This document shows, one piece after another, positions 29,204 to 40,257 of a stretch of DNA of 64,000 nt. Within the stretch, counting starts at the first letter, position 1, and every line of letters starts with the position of its first letter. The DNA comes from Pseudomonadota bacterium (GTDB lineage: Bacteria; Pseudomonadota; Gammaproteobacteria; Burkholderiales; Rhodocyclaceae), in contig JAGTRW010000018.1 of the NCBI GenBank assembly GCA_018262095.1, positions 1 to 64,000 of the forward strand. Reading direction: 5' to 3'. Made by a program: the position numbers and the translations under genes. Below the pieces are notes generated by a model. It was not told the origin of the DNA. It searched no databases and saw nothing but the letters and a program-made list of their open reading frames with translations.

Positions 29204-30280
29204 TCACCCTGTGATCAGTGGCATTCGGATCGTGAAGCAGGTATAGCCCGGGCGGCTCTCGCATTCGATCGTTCCCTGGTGCTGTTGAATGAAGCTCTGC
29301 GCCAGCGTTAGCCCAAGACCGCTACCGCCTTGGCGGCCGGAGACCAGCGGGTAGAACATGCGCTCGCGAATGTCTTCGGGGATCCCCGGCCCGTTGTCGA
29401 TCACCTGTAATTCGAGCGCCAGCCGGTGGCGCCGCTTGGCCAGCGTGACCTGCCGGTCGACGCGGGTGCGCAGCGTAATCTGGCCGCCCCCGGGTTCGCC
29501 GCTGGGCGCCCCTTTGATCGCCTGCGCAGCATTGCGCGCGATATTGAGAACGGCCTGAATCAATTGCTCGCGGTCGCCGATCAAGTCGGGCAGGCTGGTG
29601 TCGTAATCGCGCCGCACGGTCAACGTTTGCGGGAACTCGGCGGTCAGCAGGCTGCGCACGCGTTCGAGGATTTCGTGGATATTGACCGGCGCCGGCTGCA
29701 TCGGTCGATGCGGCGAGAGCAGCCGCTTCATCAGGTCCTGCAGGCGGTCGGCCTCCTTGATGATGACCTGGGTGTATTCGCGCAGACCCGGGTTGTTGAG
29801 TTCGTGTTCGAGCAGCTGCGCCGCGCCGCGGATGCCACCCAGCGGGTTCTTGATTTCGTGCGCCAGATTGCGGATCAGCTCGCGGCTCGCCAGTTGATCG
29901 GAAATCTGCCGCTCTTCACGCGTCGCCTTGAGCTGCTGATCGATCGGCCACAACTCGACGAGCAGGCGCGCCTGTGGCGAATCGGTCGGATTGACCGTAC
30001 AGTTCAGATGCAGCACGACGCCATCGTTGCGCGTCAGCCTGATGCTCTGACCGGTATAACTCCAGCCCTGCGTGAAGGCGTGATCAAGCGCTTCCTGGAG
30101 AGCGCCGGGGAATTCGACGACGCTGTCCAGACGAGCCCCGGCAAAGGTCTTGTTGCTGATCTCCAGCAGATTTTCGGCCGCCGAATTCATGTAGCGAATG
30201 GCAAAATTCTCGTCGAGCAGAACGACCGACGACGACAGCAGATCTAGCCCGCCAAAGGGGTTGGACGAAGTATCAGGCAT
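29204..30280 (-). CDS. ntrB: Nitrogen regulation sensor histidine kinase NtrB
   Basis: PAS, RNLAHEIKNPLGGIRGAAQLL H-box, QVIDNGPGIPEDIRERMF. Confidence 0.95.
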   Translation of the reverse strand: MPDTSSNPFGGLDLLSSSVVLLDENFAIRYMNSAAENLLEISNKTFAGARLDSVVEFPGALQEALDHAFTQGWSYTGQSIRLTRNDGVVLHLNCTVNPTDSPQARLLVELWPIDQQLKATREERQISDQLASRELIRNLAHEIKNPLGGIRGAAQLLEHELNNPGLREYTQVIIKEADRLQDLMKRLLSPHRPMQPAPVNIHEILERVRSLLTAEFPQTLTVRRDYDTSLPDLIGDREQLIQAVLNIARNAAQAIKGAPSGEPGGGQITLRTRVDRQVTLAKRRHRLALELQVIDNGPGIPEDIRERMFYPLVSGRQGGSGLGLTLAQSFIQQHQGTIECESRPGYTCFTIRMPLITG

Positions 30281-30301
30281 GTTTTTCAGGTGACCCGGGA
30301 A

Positions 30302-30790
30302 TCAACGCAGTTTTGCAATTTCTTTCTGGATGGCCTCGATATTGCGCTCGTGCAAAGCCACTTTGTCACGGTAGGGGGCAATTCGCTCCTCGACCTTGCC
30401 GCCGCTGATGCCGCCATGCTGCATTCGTTCGTTGGGCAGAATGATCGCTTCCTGCTCGGCCAGGGCCTTCTTGGCCTCGTCGAGATTCTTCTGCTCGGCC
30501 GCCAGTTCGCTGTCGAGAATGCGCCGGCGATCGGTATCACGCGCCTTCTGCGTGCTGTCGTCGACCTTCGGAAAAGTCGCCGGCGTCGGCGTTTTCGCCG
30601 CCGCCTTGGGCGCTGGAACGGTCACCGGCGCACCCAGATCCATGGCGGTGCACTTGGCCCCCTTGGCCGACGACTTGATGTTCGAAAACGATTTGTGGCC
30701 GCCTTCATCGACGCATTGGTACATGACATCCGCCTGAACCGGCAGCGCGGCCAACAAGGCGGTCAAGAGATACAGCCGCTGAAAATTCAT
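30302..30790 (-). CDS. DUF4124 domain-containing protein
   Basis: Signal peptide then VMYQCVDEGGHKSFSNI. Confidence 0.85.
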   Translation of the reverse strand: MNFQRLYLLTALLAALPVQADVMYQCVDEGGHKSFSNIKSSAKGAKCTAMDLGAPVTVPAPKAAAKTPTPATFPKVDDSTQKARDTDRRRILDSELAAEQKNLDEAKKALAEQEAIILPNERMQHGGISGGKVEERIAPYRDKVALHERNIEAIQKEIAKLR

Positions 30791-30898
30791 CGCGTTCCTA
30801 TCCTTTGGTGGTAGCCAGCATCGTGGGGCTGATCAGGGTACCAGTGTATGGGACGGCCCTGGGAAATACAAACGCGCAAAACCCGTCGACGGTAGACA

Positions 30899-30924
30899 AA
30901 AAAAGGACGGGCAAGCCCGTCCTT
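30899..30924 (-). terminator. Rho-independent terminator of glnA
   Basis: Minus strand AAGGACGGGCTTGCCCGTCCTTTTTTTTG. Confidence 0.85.
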
Positions 30925-30947
30925 CGTGCCTGCAAGCGAACGAACGA

Positions 30948-32363
30948 TCAGCAGCTGTAGTACAGGTCAAATTCGACCGGGTGTGTCGTCATGCGAACCT
31001 TGTTGACTTCTTCCATCTTGAGCGTGATGAAAGCATCGATCCAGTCGCTCGAGAAGACACCGCCCTGGGTCAAGAAGTCACGATCCTTGTCGAGCGCATC
31101 CAAGGCTTCTTCGAGGCTGGCGCAAACGGTCGGGATCTTGGCATCCTCTTCCGGCGGCAGGTCGTAGAGGTTCTTGTCGGCCGCATCGCCCGGGTGAATC
31201 TTGTTCTGGATGCCGTCGAGGCCGGCCATCAGCAGCGCAGTGAAGCACAGGTAAGGATTGGCGATCGGATCGGGGAAGCGGGTTTCAATGCGGCGCGCCT
31301 TGTCGGAAGCGACGTGCGGAATACGGATCGACGCCGAACGGTTCTTGGCCGAGTAGGCGAGCTTGACCGGCGCTTCGTAGTGCGGAACGAGGCGCTTGTA
31401 CGAGTTGGTGCCGGGGTTGGTGATGGCGTTGAGCGCCTTGGCGTGCTTGATGATGCCGCCGATATAGAAGAGCGCCAGTTCGGAGAGGCCGGCGTAACCG
31501 TTGCCGGCGAACAGGTTCTTGCCATCTTTCCAGATCGACTGGTGCACGTGCATTCCCGAACCGTTGTCGCCGACGATCGGTTTCGGCATGAAGGTCGCGG
31601 TCTTGCCGTACTGGTGTGCGACGTTATGCACGACGTACTTGAGGATCTGCGTCCAGTCGGCGCGCTTGACCAGGGTGCTGAACACGGTACCGATTTCGCA
31701 TTGGCCGGCGGTCGCCACTTCGTGGTGATGGACTTCGACCGGAACGCCAAGCGCTTCGAGCGCCAGACACATCGCCGAACGGATGTCGTGCAGGCTATCG
31801 ACCGGCGGAACGGGGAAATAACCGCCCTTGACCGTCGGCCGGTGACCCGAGCCGCCGCCGCTCTCGCTCTTCTCGCCCGAGGTCCAGGCGGCTTCCTGCG
31901 AGTAAATCTTCAGGCTGCAACCCGACATGTCGACGCTCCAGTCGACCGAATCGAAAATGAAAAATTCGGGTTCCGGGCCGAAGAAGGCCGTATCACCGAT
32001 TCCGGTCGACTTGAGGTAGGCTTCGCCGCGCTTGGCGATCGAGCGCGGGTCGCGGTCGTAGCCACTGCCATCGGCCGGATTGACGACGTCGCAGGTCAGA
32101 ACCAGCGTCGTTTCGTCGAAGAAGGGGTCGATATAGGCAGTCGAAGGATCGGGCATCAGCTGCATGTCGGAGGCTTGAATCCCCTTCCAGCCGGCAATCG
32201 ACGAACCGTCGAAGGCGTGACCATTCTCAAACTTGCCTTCGTCAAACGCGCTGACCGGAACAGTGACGTGCTGTTCCTTGCCACGGGTATCGGTAAAGCG
32301 GAAATCGACGAACTTGACGTCGTTTTCCTTGACCATCTTGATTACGTCTTGCGGGCTTGCCAT
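30948..32363 (-). CDS. glnA: Type I glutamine synthetase
   Basis: [39 protein letters not shown], adenylylation-region NLYDLPPEE. Confidence 0.97.
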   Translation of the reverse strand: MASPQDVIKMVKENDVKFVDFRFTDTRGKEQHVTVPVSAFDEGKFENGHAFDGSSIAGWKGIQASDMQLMPDPSTAYIDPFFDETTLVLTCDVVNPADGSGYDRDPRSIAKRGEAYLKSTGIGDTAFFGPEPEFFIFDSVDWSVDMSGCSLKIYSQEAAWTSGEKSESGGGSGHRPTVKGGYFPVPPVDSLHDIRSAMCLALEALGVPVEVHHHEVATAGQCEIGTVFSTLVKRADWTQILKYVVHNVAHQYGKTATFMPKPIVGDNGSGMHVHQSIWKDGKNLFAGNGYAGLSELALFYIGGIIKHAKALNAITNPGTNSYKRLVPHYEAPVKLAYSAKNRSASIRIPHVASDKARRIETRFPDPIANPYLCFTALLMAGLDGIQNKIHPGDAADKNLYDLPPEEDAKIPTVCASLEEALDALDKDRDFLTQGGVFSSDWIDAFITLKMEEVNKVRMTTHPVEFDLYYSC

Positions 32364-32428
32364 TTTCGAAGTCTCCTCAGCGGATGCCGGTAATTTCCGG
32401 CGACAATAAAAAGGTGCTCCCGGTAATT

Positions 32429-32444
32429 AGCAGAAACCATGCCA
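32429..32444 (-). promoter_or_regulatory. Sigma-54 promoter of glnA
   Basis: Minus strand TGGCATGGTTTCTGCT (GG-N10-GC). Confidence 0.7.
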
Positions 32445-32508
32445 ATCGATGCGCGGGGAACTTTGCATTGTGCCATAAGGCCTTATCACTGACCTGGAGT
32501 ATTTTTAC

Positions 32509-32554
32509 GCACCGACATGGTGCGCAACATCCAGGAGTCGCACCACAACAGTGC
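32509..32554. promoter_or_regulatory. Tandem NtrC enhancer sites upstream of glnA
   Basis: GCACC-GACAT-GGTGC (32509-32523) and GCACC-ACAAC-AGTGC (32540-32554), centres 31 bp apart. Confidence 0.72.
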
Positions 32555-32634
32555 ACAACCGCCGCGTACCGAGGAAACGGCACGTGCCGGGCAAGTGATT
32601 TATACTTTGAACTCTCCACCAGGACCTCAATGCC

Positions 32635-33084
32635 ATGGGAAAACTCGCCGACCTTCTGAACCTTGCCCAGGCGCGCGCGCGAGAACTCGGGCTACCTTAC
32701 GCCGGCGCGCTGACGCCGCGTGAAGCCTTTGAAGTCTGGCAACTGGCGCCCGGCGCCAAGCTCGTCGACGTGCGCACCCGAGCCGAATGGGATTGGGTCG
32801 GGCGAGTTCCGCGCGCCGAGGAAATCGAGTGGATAAGCTACCCGTCAAATCAACCCAACAGCCATTTCCTGGCGCAGCTCAAGCACTGCGTCGACCCGCA
32901 ATCGCTGGTGATGTTCCTCTGCCGCAGCGGCGTGCGCTCGCACCACGCCGCCAGCCTCGCCAACGAGGCCGGTTACAGCGCCTGCTACAACGTGCTCGAA
33001 GGTTTCGAGGGCGACAAGGACGCCAACGGCCAGCGCGGCAAGACCGGCGGCTGGCGCCATGCCGGCCTGCCGTGGACAAACTGA
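32635..33084 (+). CDS. Rhodanese-like domain protein
   Basis: KLVDVRTRAEWDWVGRVP, VMFLCRSGVRSHHAASLANEAGY. Confidence 0.92.
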   Translation: MGKLADLLNLAQARARELGLPYAGALTPREAFEVWQLAPGAKLVDVRTRAEWDWVGRVPRAEEIEWISYPSNQPNSHFLAQLKHCVDPQSLVMFLCRSGVRSHHAASLANEAGYSACYNVLEGFEGDKDANGQRGKTGGWRHAGLPWTN

Positions 33085-33177
33085 GCCCCGGCATCGCAAG
33101 CACTTAAGCCACGCCTTCCGCAACCCTTTTCTGCCACCACCAGCTGCTTGACCGCAGCAACGCTCCGAGACCTGTCA

Positions 33178-34275
33178 ATGAAGACCGCCCGCATCAATTT
33201 CGAGAATTTCAACGCACTGCAGGACGACGATTGCCACCAGCGAATTCGCAGCGCGCGCGCCAAACTGGGCGAGCGCGCGGTGATCCTCGGCCACCACTAC
33301 CAACGTTCCGACGTCTATCAGTACGCCGACCTGACCGGCGACTCGCTCAAACTCTCGCGCCTCGCTTCGCAAACCGATGCCGAATACATCGTCTTCTGCG
33401 GCGTCCATTTCATGGCCGAAGTCGCCGACTTCATGTCCAAACCGCAGCAAAAGGCGATCCTGCCCGACTTGGCGGCCGGTTGCTCGATGGCCGACATGGC
33501 CAACCTGGCCAAGGTCGAACGCTGCTGGCGCGAACTTGACAGCGTGCTCGACGCCGATGAACAGTTCACCCCGGTCACCTACATCAACTCGGCGGCCGAC
33601 CTCAAGGCCTTCTGCGGAGCGCACGGCGGCATCGTGTGCACCTCGTCGAACGCCGCAGCGATCGCCGGGTGGGCTTTCGCCCAACGGCCGAAGATCCTGT
33701 TCTTCCCCGACCAGCATCTGGGCCGCTGGACGGGCCACACGATGGGAATCCCGCTCGAAGAAATGATGGTCTGGGATCCCGACCTCGAACTCGGCGGCCT
33801 GACTCCGGAACAGATCCGCAAGGCCCGACTGCTGCTCTGGAAAGGCCACTGCTCGGTGCACCAGATGTTCCAACCAACGCATATCGAGAAGTTTCGCAAG
33901 CAATATCCGGACGGACTGGTGATCGCTCACCCCGAGTGCGACTTCGACGTCTGCCAGCAATCGGACTACGTCGGCTCGACCGAACTGATCGTCAAGACGA
34001 TCCGCGAAGCCGCGCCGAACACGCGCTGGCTGGTCGGCACCGAACTCAATCTGGTCAATCGGCTGGCCGAGGAAGTCAAGGCCGACGGCAAAATCGTGCA
34101 CTTCATGGCGCCGACCGTCTGCATGTGTTCGACGATGCAGCGCATCGACCCGCAACATCTGGCGTGGGTTCTCGAAAATCTCGCCGAGGGGCAGATCGTC
34201 AACCAGATCAAGGTTCCCGAACACGAAGCCGTCCTTGCCCGCCTCGCACTTGAGAGGATGCTCGCGGTTTCGTGA
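33178..34275 (+). CDS. nadA: Quinolinate synthase A
   Basis: VILGHHYQRSDVYQYADLTGDSLKLSR, MVHFMAPTVCMCSTMQRI-like region. Confidence 0.96.
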   Translation: MKTARINFENFNALQDDDCHQRIRSARAKLGERAVILGHHYQRSDVYQYADLTGDSLKLSRLASQTDAEYIVFCGVHFMAEVADFMSKPQQKAILPDLAAGCSMADMANLAKVERCWRELDSVLDADEQFTPVTYINSAADLKAFCGAHGGIVCTSSNAAAIAGWAFAQRPKILFFPDQHLGRWTGHTMGIPLEEMMVWDPDLELGGLTPEQIRKARLLLWKGHCSVHQMFQPTHIEKFRKQYPDGLVIAHPECDFDVCQQSDYVGSTELIVKTIREAAPNTRWLVGTELNLVNRLAEEVKADGKIVHFMAPTVCMCSTMQRIDPQHLAWVLENLAEGQIVNQIKVPEHEAVLARLALERMLAVS

Positions 34276-35057
34276 GGATCATGAAAAGCCCCCAGCTCAA
34301 AGTCGTCACCTACAACATCCACAAGGGATTCTCGCAGTTCAACCAGCACCTGATGGTGCACGAGTTGCGCGAGCAGTTGCGCTCGCTCGATTCGGACATC
34401 GTCTTTCTGCAGGAGGTCCAGGGCTGCAACAGCCGCCATGCGGCAAGCATCGACAACTGGCCGGCCGAAGCGCAGCAGGACTTTCTCGCCGAAGACGTGT
34501 GGCAGGCAACGGCCTACGGCAGCAACGTGATCTACGACCACGGGCACCACGGCAACGCGATCCTTTCTCGCTTCCCGATCGAGCACTCGCACAACCAGGA
34601 CGTCACCCACCTGCGCTTCGAACGGCGCGGCCTGCTGCACTGCGCGATCAAGGTGCCGGGGCTCGATCAGGCACTGCACTGCGTCTGCGTCCACCTCTCG
34701 CTGTTCGCGCGTTCGCGGCGCCGGCAGCTCGATGCACTGGCCCATTACCTGGAAGAGATCGCCGAACCCGACGCACCGCTACTCATCGCCGGAGACTTCA
34801 ACGACTGGCGCAACGAAGCCGACGAGTTGCTGGCGCACCGCCTGGGCCTGGCTGAAGTCTTCGGCGGCCTCACCGGCAGCCCGGAGACCCCCGGCCGCAG
34901 TTTCCCGGCCAAACGGCCGGTGCTGCGCCTCGACCGCATCTACGTGCGCGGCTTCTCGGTCAGCCACGCCAAGATTCACAGCGGCGCGCCGTGGTCGAAG
35001 ATCTCCGATCACGCCGCGCTGTCGGCGCATTTGCTGCGCGCCAGCGGTGGCCGCTGA
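34272..35057 (+). CDS. Endonuclease/exonuclease/phosphatase family protein
   Basis: VVTYNIHKGFSQF, DIVFLQEVQG, IAGDFNDWRNE, SDHAALSAHL. Confidence 0.92.
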   Translation: MRIMKSPQLKVVTYNIHKGFSQFNQHLMVHELREQLRSLDSDIVFLQEVQGCNSRHAASIDNWPAEAQQDFLAEDVWQATAYGSNVIYDHGHHGNAILSRFPIEHSHNQDVTHLRFERRGLLHCAIKVPGLDQALHCVCVHLSLFARSRRRQLDALAHYLEEIAEPDAPLLIAGDFNDWRNEADELLAHRLGLAEVFGGLTGSPETPGRSFPAKRPVLRLDRIYVRGFSVSHAKIHSGAPWSKISDHAALSAHLLRASGGR

Positions 35058-36207
35058 GTTCATTGCCGGCAACCGGCTGACGCTGCTCAACAGCGGCGCG
35101 GAGTACTTTCCGGCGCTGCTCGCGGCGATCGACGGCGCGCAGCGTGACGTGCACCTGGAAAGCTACATCTTCGCCGATGACGACACCGGCCGTGCCGTCG
35201 CCAGCGCGCTGATCGCTGTCGCCCGGCGCGGCATCGCCGTGCGCCTGCTGGTCGACGGCATCGGCTCGCCGGAATTTTCCAGGACGCTGGGCCCGGCGCT
35301 GATCGCAGGCGGCGTCATGGCCGTCGTCTATCGGCCCGACCTCGCACGCTTTCGCCTGCGCCGTCATCGCCTGCGCCGCCTGCATCGCAAGCTGGCGGTC
35401 ATCGACGGCGAAATCGCCTTCGTCGGCGGCATCAATGTCGTCGACGACCTCGACCCGCAGGCGCATTTGCCGCCGCGCTACGACTACGCCGTACGGATCG
35501 AAGGCCCGCTGCTGCTGCCGATCCGCGGCGCCATGCAACGGCTTTGGGAAATCGTCATCTGGGTGCACCTGAAACGTCGCTACCGCATCGGCAAGAGCGC
35601 GGCGCCGGCCCCTTTGCCACGCGGCAAGCAACTGGCGAGCTTCGTCGTGCGCGACAACATCCGGCATCGGCGGGCGATCGAAGAAGCCTATCTGAGGGCG
35701 ATCGACGCTGCGCAAAGCGAGGTCCTGATTGCCAACGCCTACTTCCTGCCCGGACGCCGCTTCCGCCAAGCACTGCGCGACGCGGCGCACCGCGGCGTGC
35801 AGGTCAGCATCGTGCTGCAGGGACGCATCGAGTACCGCCTGCAGCACTACGCGACGCAGGCGCTCTACGGCAGCCTGCTCGCGGCGGGCATCCGCATCTT
35901 CGAATACCACCACAGTTTCCTGCATGCCAAGGTGGCGGTCATCGACCGGCAGTGGGCGACGGTCGGCTCGTCGAACATCGACCCCTTCAGCCTGTTGTTG
36001 TCGAGGGAGGCCAACGTCATCGCGCTCGACCAGGACTTTGCCGGGCAATTGCACGGTAGCCTCAAGCTGCGCATGCAGCAAGGCGCGCGCGAATTGCTGC
36101 CTGAACGCTGGCAGCAATTGCCGTGGCACTCGCGCCTGCTGCGCTGGGTGAGCTACAACCTCGTTCGCCTCGCCATCGGCATTTCGGGTTACGGCGGCAA
36201 GCACTGA
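35047..36207 (+). CDS. clsB: Cardiolipin synthase B / phospholipase D family (probable GTG start)
   Basis: Two HKD motifs HRKLAVIDGEIAFVGGINV and HAKVAVIDRQWATVGSSNID. Confidence 0.9.
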   Translation: MAAEFIAGNRLTLLNSGAEYFPALLAAIDGAQRDVHLESYIFADDDTGRAVASALIAVARRGIAVRLLVDGIGSPEFSRTLGPALIAGGVMAVVYRPDLARFRLRRHRLRRLHRKLAVIDGEIAFVGGINVVDDLDPQAHLPPRYDYAVRIEGPLLLPIRGAMQRLWEIVIWVHLKRRYRIGKSAAPAPLPRGKQLASFVVRDNIRHRRAIEEAYLRAIDAAQSEVLIANAYFLPGRRFRQALRDAAHRGVQVSIVLQGRIEYRLQHYATQALYGSLLAAGIRIFEYHHSFLHAKVAVIDRQWATVGSSNIDPFSLLLSREANVIALDQDFAGQLHGSLKLRMQQGARELLPERWQQLPWHSRLLRWVSYNLVRLAIGISGYGGKH

Positions 36208-36216
36208 GCCGCACGA

Positions 36217-37890
36217 CTAACCGTCGGCAAACAGGCTCAGGTTGGAACTCGTTGCCTGGACATTGACCCGATTGCGCCCGTCATGCTTGGCCGCATACAT
36301 GGCATGGTCGGCGCGAACCAGCAGGCTTTCGACGCTATCGTCGGCGCCGCGCCATCGCTCAACGCCGATACTGGCGGTGACACGCACCTCGATGACACCG
36401 TCGCGCACTGACGAGCACTCGACCGCGGAGCGAACTCGCTCGGCCAGTTCGACCGCACCTTCCAGCGTCGTCTGCGGCAGCAATAGCGCGAACTCTTCGC
36501 CGCCCAGCCGGCCCAGCGAATCGGACGAACGCAGGCAAGCACCGACCGTCTGCGCAAAGTGTTTGAGCAGAACGTCGCCGGCGGCATGCCCATGTTCGTC
36601 GTTAACCGCCTTGAAGTGATCGATGTCGAGCACCGCCACGCAGCAAGGGAAAGCGAAGCGCGCAGAGCGCTTGAGCTCATTGTCGACTTCCTCAAGAAAA
36701 TAGCGGCGGTTGCGGCAACCGGTCAGCGAATCGAAACAGGCGTGCACTTTCAACTCATCGTTGAGCGCGACGAGTTCTTCGTTGATCCGGGCAATTTCGA
36801 CCTGGTGCTCGCGGCCGCGCCGCAAATAGCGGATCGCGGCGCCAACGCTGGCGATCAGCGAGGCGCCCGCGACCAGCAGTACAAGCCATAACCAACGACC
36901 TTCGCGCTGGATGCGCAACAGCTCAGAGAGATCACGGAAAACCCAGATCTTGAGCATGTCGGCCTGGCTGTAAGAGAGCGCCTCGAGCATCGGCGCGCGA
37001 CGCCCCTCAAGCCGCACCAGGCGAATGCCATGCACATCGACCGGCTCGATGGCCAGCGTTTCGAACTCCCGCCGCTGGTATCGGCGCAGCTGTTCGCCCT
37101 CGCTCAAGCGCTTCACCCAGGCCCCCGGAACCGACTTCATGTAAAAACCGCGATCGCCGGCGATAATCACCACCCCGTTCTCGTCGGTAATGAAGGCATT
37201 GGCGTCGCTGACCAGCCGAGCGAGCCGCGAGACGTCGATCTTGACGGCAATCACTCCGAGAAAGCGCGATCCGGAGGTCACCGCCGCCGAGTAAAAAATC
37301 CCCGGCGTACGCGTTGTCCGGCCGACGGCGAACTGTTGCCCCACGCCATCGCGCTTGGCCTTGGTAAAGTACTCGCGGTCGAGATAGTTGACGCCAGTTG
37401 CCGTGGCGGCGCGAGGAAAACCTCCCGAGGCAATGCAATTGCCCGAATCGTCGATGACCATCACCTGGTCGACGCCAAGGTCGGCGACCATTGCCTCGAG
37501 CCGTTTGGCCAGCCTCGACAGGCCCGCATCCTTTTCCAGCAAACCCCTGAGCTGCGGCGGCGCCAGCGAAATGCGCGACATGCCGCTTCCCAGGCGCGCC
37601 AGGATCGTCTCGATTTCCGGCTGCCGGGCCAACACCTTCGGAATGTGGCTCATGTGCGCCAGGGCAAACCCGGCATTGGCGCCGACCGCCGCCGCCGCCG
37701 ACGAAACGGCATCCTGTTCGCGCTCGATCAGCAGGTTCGTCCGCTCAGAAACCAGGCGTTCGGCGAGTAGCCACGACGCAAAGCACCAGGCGATGACGGC
37801 GAGCGCAATCAGCACGCCGACGCTCAGGCGACGCCGGCGCACAAGCGGGACGCCATCGACCAGCACTCCGGAATTTCCTGCCGCAGACAT
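36217..37890 (-). CDS. Diguanylate cyclase with periplasmic Cache-type sensor
   Basis: TM, sensor region, LTGCRNRRYF...DIDHFKAVNDEHGHAAGD...GRLGGEEFALLLP. Confidence 0.92.
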   Translation of the reverse strand: MSAAGNSGVLVDGVPLVRRRRLSVGVLIALAVIAWCFASWLLAERLVSERTNLLIEREQDAVSSAAAAVGANAGFALAHMSHIPKVLARQPEIETILARLGSGMSRISLAPPQLRGLLEKDAGLSRLAKRLEAMVADLGVDQVMVIDDSGNCIASGGFPRAATATGVNYLDREYFTKAKRDGVGQQFAVGRTTRTPGIFYSAAVTSGSRFLGVIAVKIDVSRLARLVSDANAFITDENGVVIIAGDRGFYMKSVPGAWVKRLSEGEQLRRYQRREFETLAIEPVDVHGIRLVRLEGRRAPMLEALSYSQADMLKIWVFRDLSELLRIQREGRWLWLVLLVAGASLIASVGAAIRYLRRGREHQVEIARINEELVALNDELKVHACFDSLTGCRNRRYFLEEVDNELKRSARFAFPCCVAVLDIDHFKAVNDEHGHAAGDVLLKHFAQTVGACLRSSDSLGRLGGEEFALLLPQTTLEGAVELAERVRSAVECSSVRDGVIEVRVTASIGVERWRGADDSVESLLVRADHAMYAAKHDGRNRVNVQATSSNLSLFADG

Positions 37891-37992
37891 CCGCTCGTCA
37901 CAATTCGTGCAATTGAGGCAATCGTTACCGATCTTTACCGCACCGGGTATGCCATAGTACTCCTGCCCATGGCATAAGGGTCAATTGCAAAG

Positions 37993-38937
37993 CTAAGCAA
38001 CGTCGCCCGGAAACACGGCGCGCAGCGCCGGCACGCGCGCCATCGACCAGTTGGCGATTGCCCAGCGCCAAAATTCGGCGAGCGGCGCGCCGTGCATTTC
38101 GGCGGGCAGCGGCTGGCCGAGAAAACGCAGCGCGCGGGCGAGCAGCGCACTGCCGCCCGACGATGCGACGGCCGGCGCCTGGGTCTGCTTGGAAAGCTTC
38201 TCGCCGACCGCATTGACGACCACCGGCAGATGCGCGTAGCTCGGCGTCGGCAAGCCGAGGCGCCGTTGCAGCCAGATCTGGCGCGCCGTCGAATCGAGCA
38301 GGTCGACGCCGCGAACGACGGCATTGACCCCTTGCGCGGCATCGTCGACGACGACCGCCAGTTGATAGGCATACTGTCCGTCGGCGCGCAGCAACACGAC
38401 GTCGCCAACCTCACGTTGCAGATTCTGCCGCACCTCGCCCTGGATACGATCGACGAAGCGCAATTCCTGATCGGGAAGACGCAGGCGCCAGGCGCGCGCG
38501 GCTTTGCCCGCGGCCAGACCGGCGCGACAGGTACCGGGATAAAGCAGCCCGCCATCGACCGAGCGCGAACTGGATGCGGCCACGATCTCGCGCCGCGAAC
38601 AGGCACAGGGATAGACCTCGCCGTCAAGCTGCAGGCGGACCAATGCGGCGTGATAAAGGTCGAGGCGGCGGCTCTGCACCAGCACCTCGCCATCCCATTC
38701 GAAGCCGAAACCGGCGAGCGTTCGCAAAATGGCGTCGCTAGCGCCGGCCATCGTACGCGGCGCGTCGATGTCTTCGATGCGCAGCAGCCACTGCCCGCCG
38801 TGGGCGCGCGCGTCGAGATAGCTGCCGACCGCAGCGACCAGCGAACCGAAATGCAGCGGCCCGGTCGGCGAAGGCGCGAAGCGGCCGCGATAGGTCGCCG
38901 GCGCGCCGGCTAGCGAAACCGAAGAGTCATGACTCAT
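37993..38937 (-). CDS. gluQ: Glutamyl-Q tRNA(Asp) synthetase
   Basis: [29 protein letters not shown]. Confidence 0.95.
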   Translation of the reverse strand: MSHDSSVSLAGAPATYRGRFAPSPTGPLHFGSLVAAVGSYLDARAHGGQWLLRIEDIDAPRTMAGASDAILRTLAGFGFEWDGEVLVQSRRLDLYHAALVRLQLDGEVYPCACSRREIVAASSSRSVDGGLLYPGTCRAGLAAGKAARAWRLRLPDQELRFVDRIQGEVRQNLQREVGDVVLLRADGQYAYQLAVVVDDAAQGVNAVVRGVDLLDSTARQIWLQRRLGLPTPSYAHLPVVVNAVGEKLSKQTQAPAVASSGGSALLARALRFLGQPLPAEMHGAPLAEFWRWAIANWSMARVPALRAVFPGDVA

Positions 38938-38960
38938 CGTTCCCGCCGCTCAAGCCTGGT

Positions 38961-40052
38961 CTACACGTTGAACAGGAAGTTGAGCACGTCGCCGTCTTTG
39001 ACGACGTACTCCTTGCCCTCGGCGCGCATCTTGCCCGCTTCCTTGGCGCCCTGCTCGCCGCCGTAGGTGATGAAGTCGTCGAAGGAGATCGTCTGCGCGC
39101 GGATGAAGCCGCGCTCGAAGTCGGTATGGATGACGCCGGCTGCCTGCGGCGCGGTGTCGCCCTGATGGATCGTCCACGCGCGAACTTCCTTGACGCCGGC
39201 TGTGAAGTAGGTCTGCAGCCCGAGCAGGTGGTAGCCGGTATGCACCAGCCGGTCGAGACCCGGCTCTTCGAGTCCGAGGTCGGCGAGGAAAAGCTGCTTT
39301 TCTTCATCGTCGAGGTCGGCGATCTCGGCTTCGATCGCCGCGCAGACGGCGACGACCTCGGCCTTTTCTGCCTTGGCGTGCTCGCGCACCGCGTCGAGAT
39401 ACGGGTTGTTCTCGAAACCGCCCTCGGCGACGTTGGCCGCGTAAAGCACCGGCTTGGCGGTGATCAGGCAGAAGGTCTTGAGGCTCGCCCATTCCTCCTT
39501 GGAGAGGTCGAGCGCACGGATCGGTTTGGCCTTATCGAGCTGCGCAAAGCACTTCTCGAGCACCGCGACGAGCACCTTGGCGTCCTTGTCGCCGGCGCTC
39601 GCCGGCTTGCGGTAGCGCGCCAGCGCCTTCTCGACGACGGCCATGTCGGCGAGCGCGAGTTCGGTGTCGATGATCTCGATGTCGCGCAGCGGATCGACGC
39701 TGCCCGAAACGTGGATCACGTTGTCGTCGGCAAAACAGCGAACGACGTGCAGCACGGCGTCAGTCTCGCGGATGTTGGCCAGGAACTTGTTGCCCAGCCC
39801 CTCACCCTTCGACGCGCCGGCGACCAGCCCGGCGATGTCGACGAACTCGGTGACCGCAGCGACGACGCGTTGCGGCTTGACGATCGCGCAGAGTTGAGCC
39901 ATGCGTTTGTCGGGCACTTCGACGATGCCGACCGAAGGGTCGATGGTGCAGAAGGGATAATTTTCAGCGGCGACACCGGCCTTGGTCAGCGCGTTGAAGA
40001 GGGTGGACTTGCCGACATTGGGCAGTCCGACGATTCCGCATTTGAGGCTCAT
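38961..40052 (-). CDS. ychF: Redox-regulated ATPase YchF
   Basis: [48 protein letters not shown]. Confidence 0.97.
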   Translation of the reverse strand: MSLKCGIVGLPNVGKSTLFNALTKAGVAAENYPFCTIDPSVGIVEVPDKRMAQLCAIVKPQRVVAAVTEFVDIAGLVAGASKGEGLGNKFLANIRETDAVLHVVRCFADDNVIHVSGSVDPLRDIEIIDTELALADMAVVEKALARYRKPASAGDKDAKVLVAVLEKCFAQLDKAKPIRALDLSKEEWASLKTFCLITAKPVLYAANVAEGGFENNPYLDAVREHAKAEKAEVVAVCAAIEAEIADLDDEEKQLFLADLGLEEPGLDRLVHTGYHLLGLQTYFTAGVKEVRAWTIHQGDTAPQAAGVIHTDFERGFIRAQTISFDDFITYGGEQGAKEAGKMRAEGKEYVVKDGDVLNFLFNV

Positions 40053-40080
40053 GGTGAGATTCCTGTATTTGATGCCGAAA

Positions 40081-40223
40081 TTAACCACAACGACCACGAC
40101 GGGCACAACGCCAAGCCATTCATTGGCCTACCTGGAGTCACCCCGCCAACCTGTCCCGCAAGCATTCACTGAAAAGGCATTGGTTTCCGTCGTGTTCGTT
40201 GTGCACGTTGTGGTTCATGTTAA
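40081..40223. repeat. Short intergenic element with imperfect terminal inverted repeats
   Basis: Left TTAACCACAACGACCACGACGGGCACAACG; right end reverse complement TTAACATGAACCACAACGTGCACAACGAACACGACGG. Confidence 0.55.
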
Positions 40224-40257
40224 GCCGCTTTGACGTGCGCCCGAGTGATGCGCAGCA

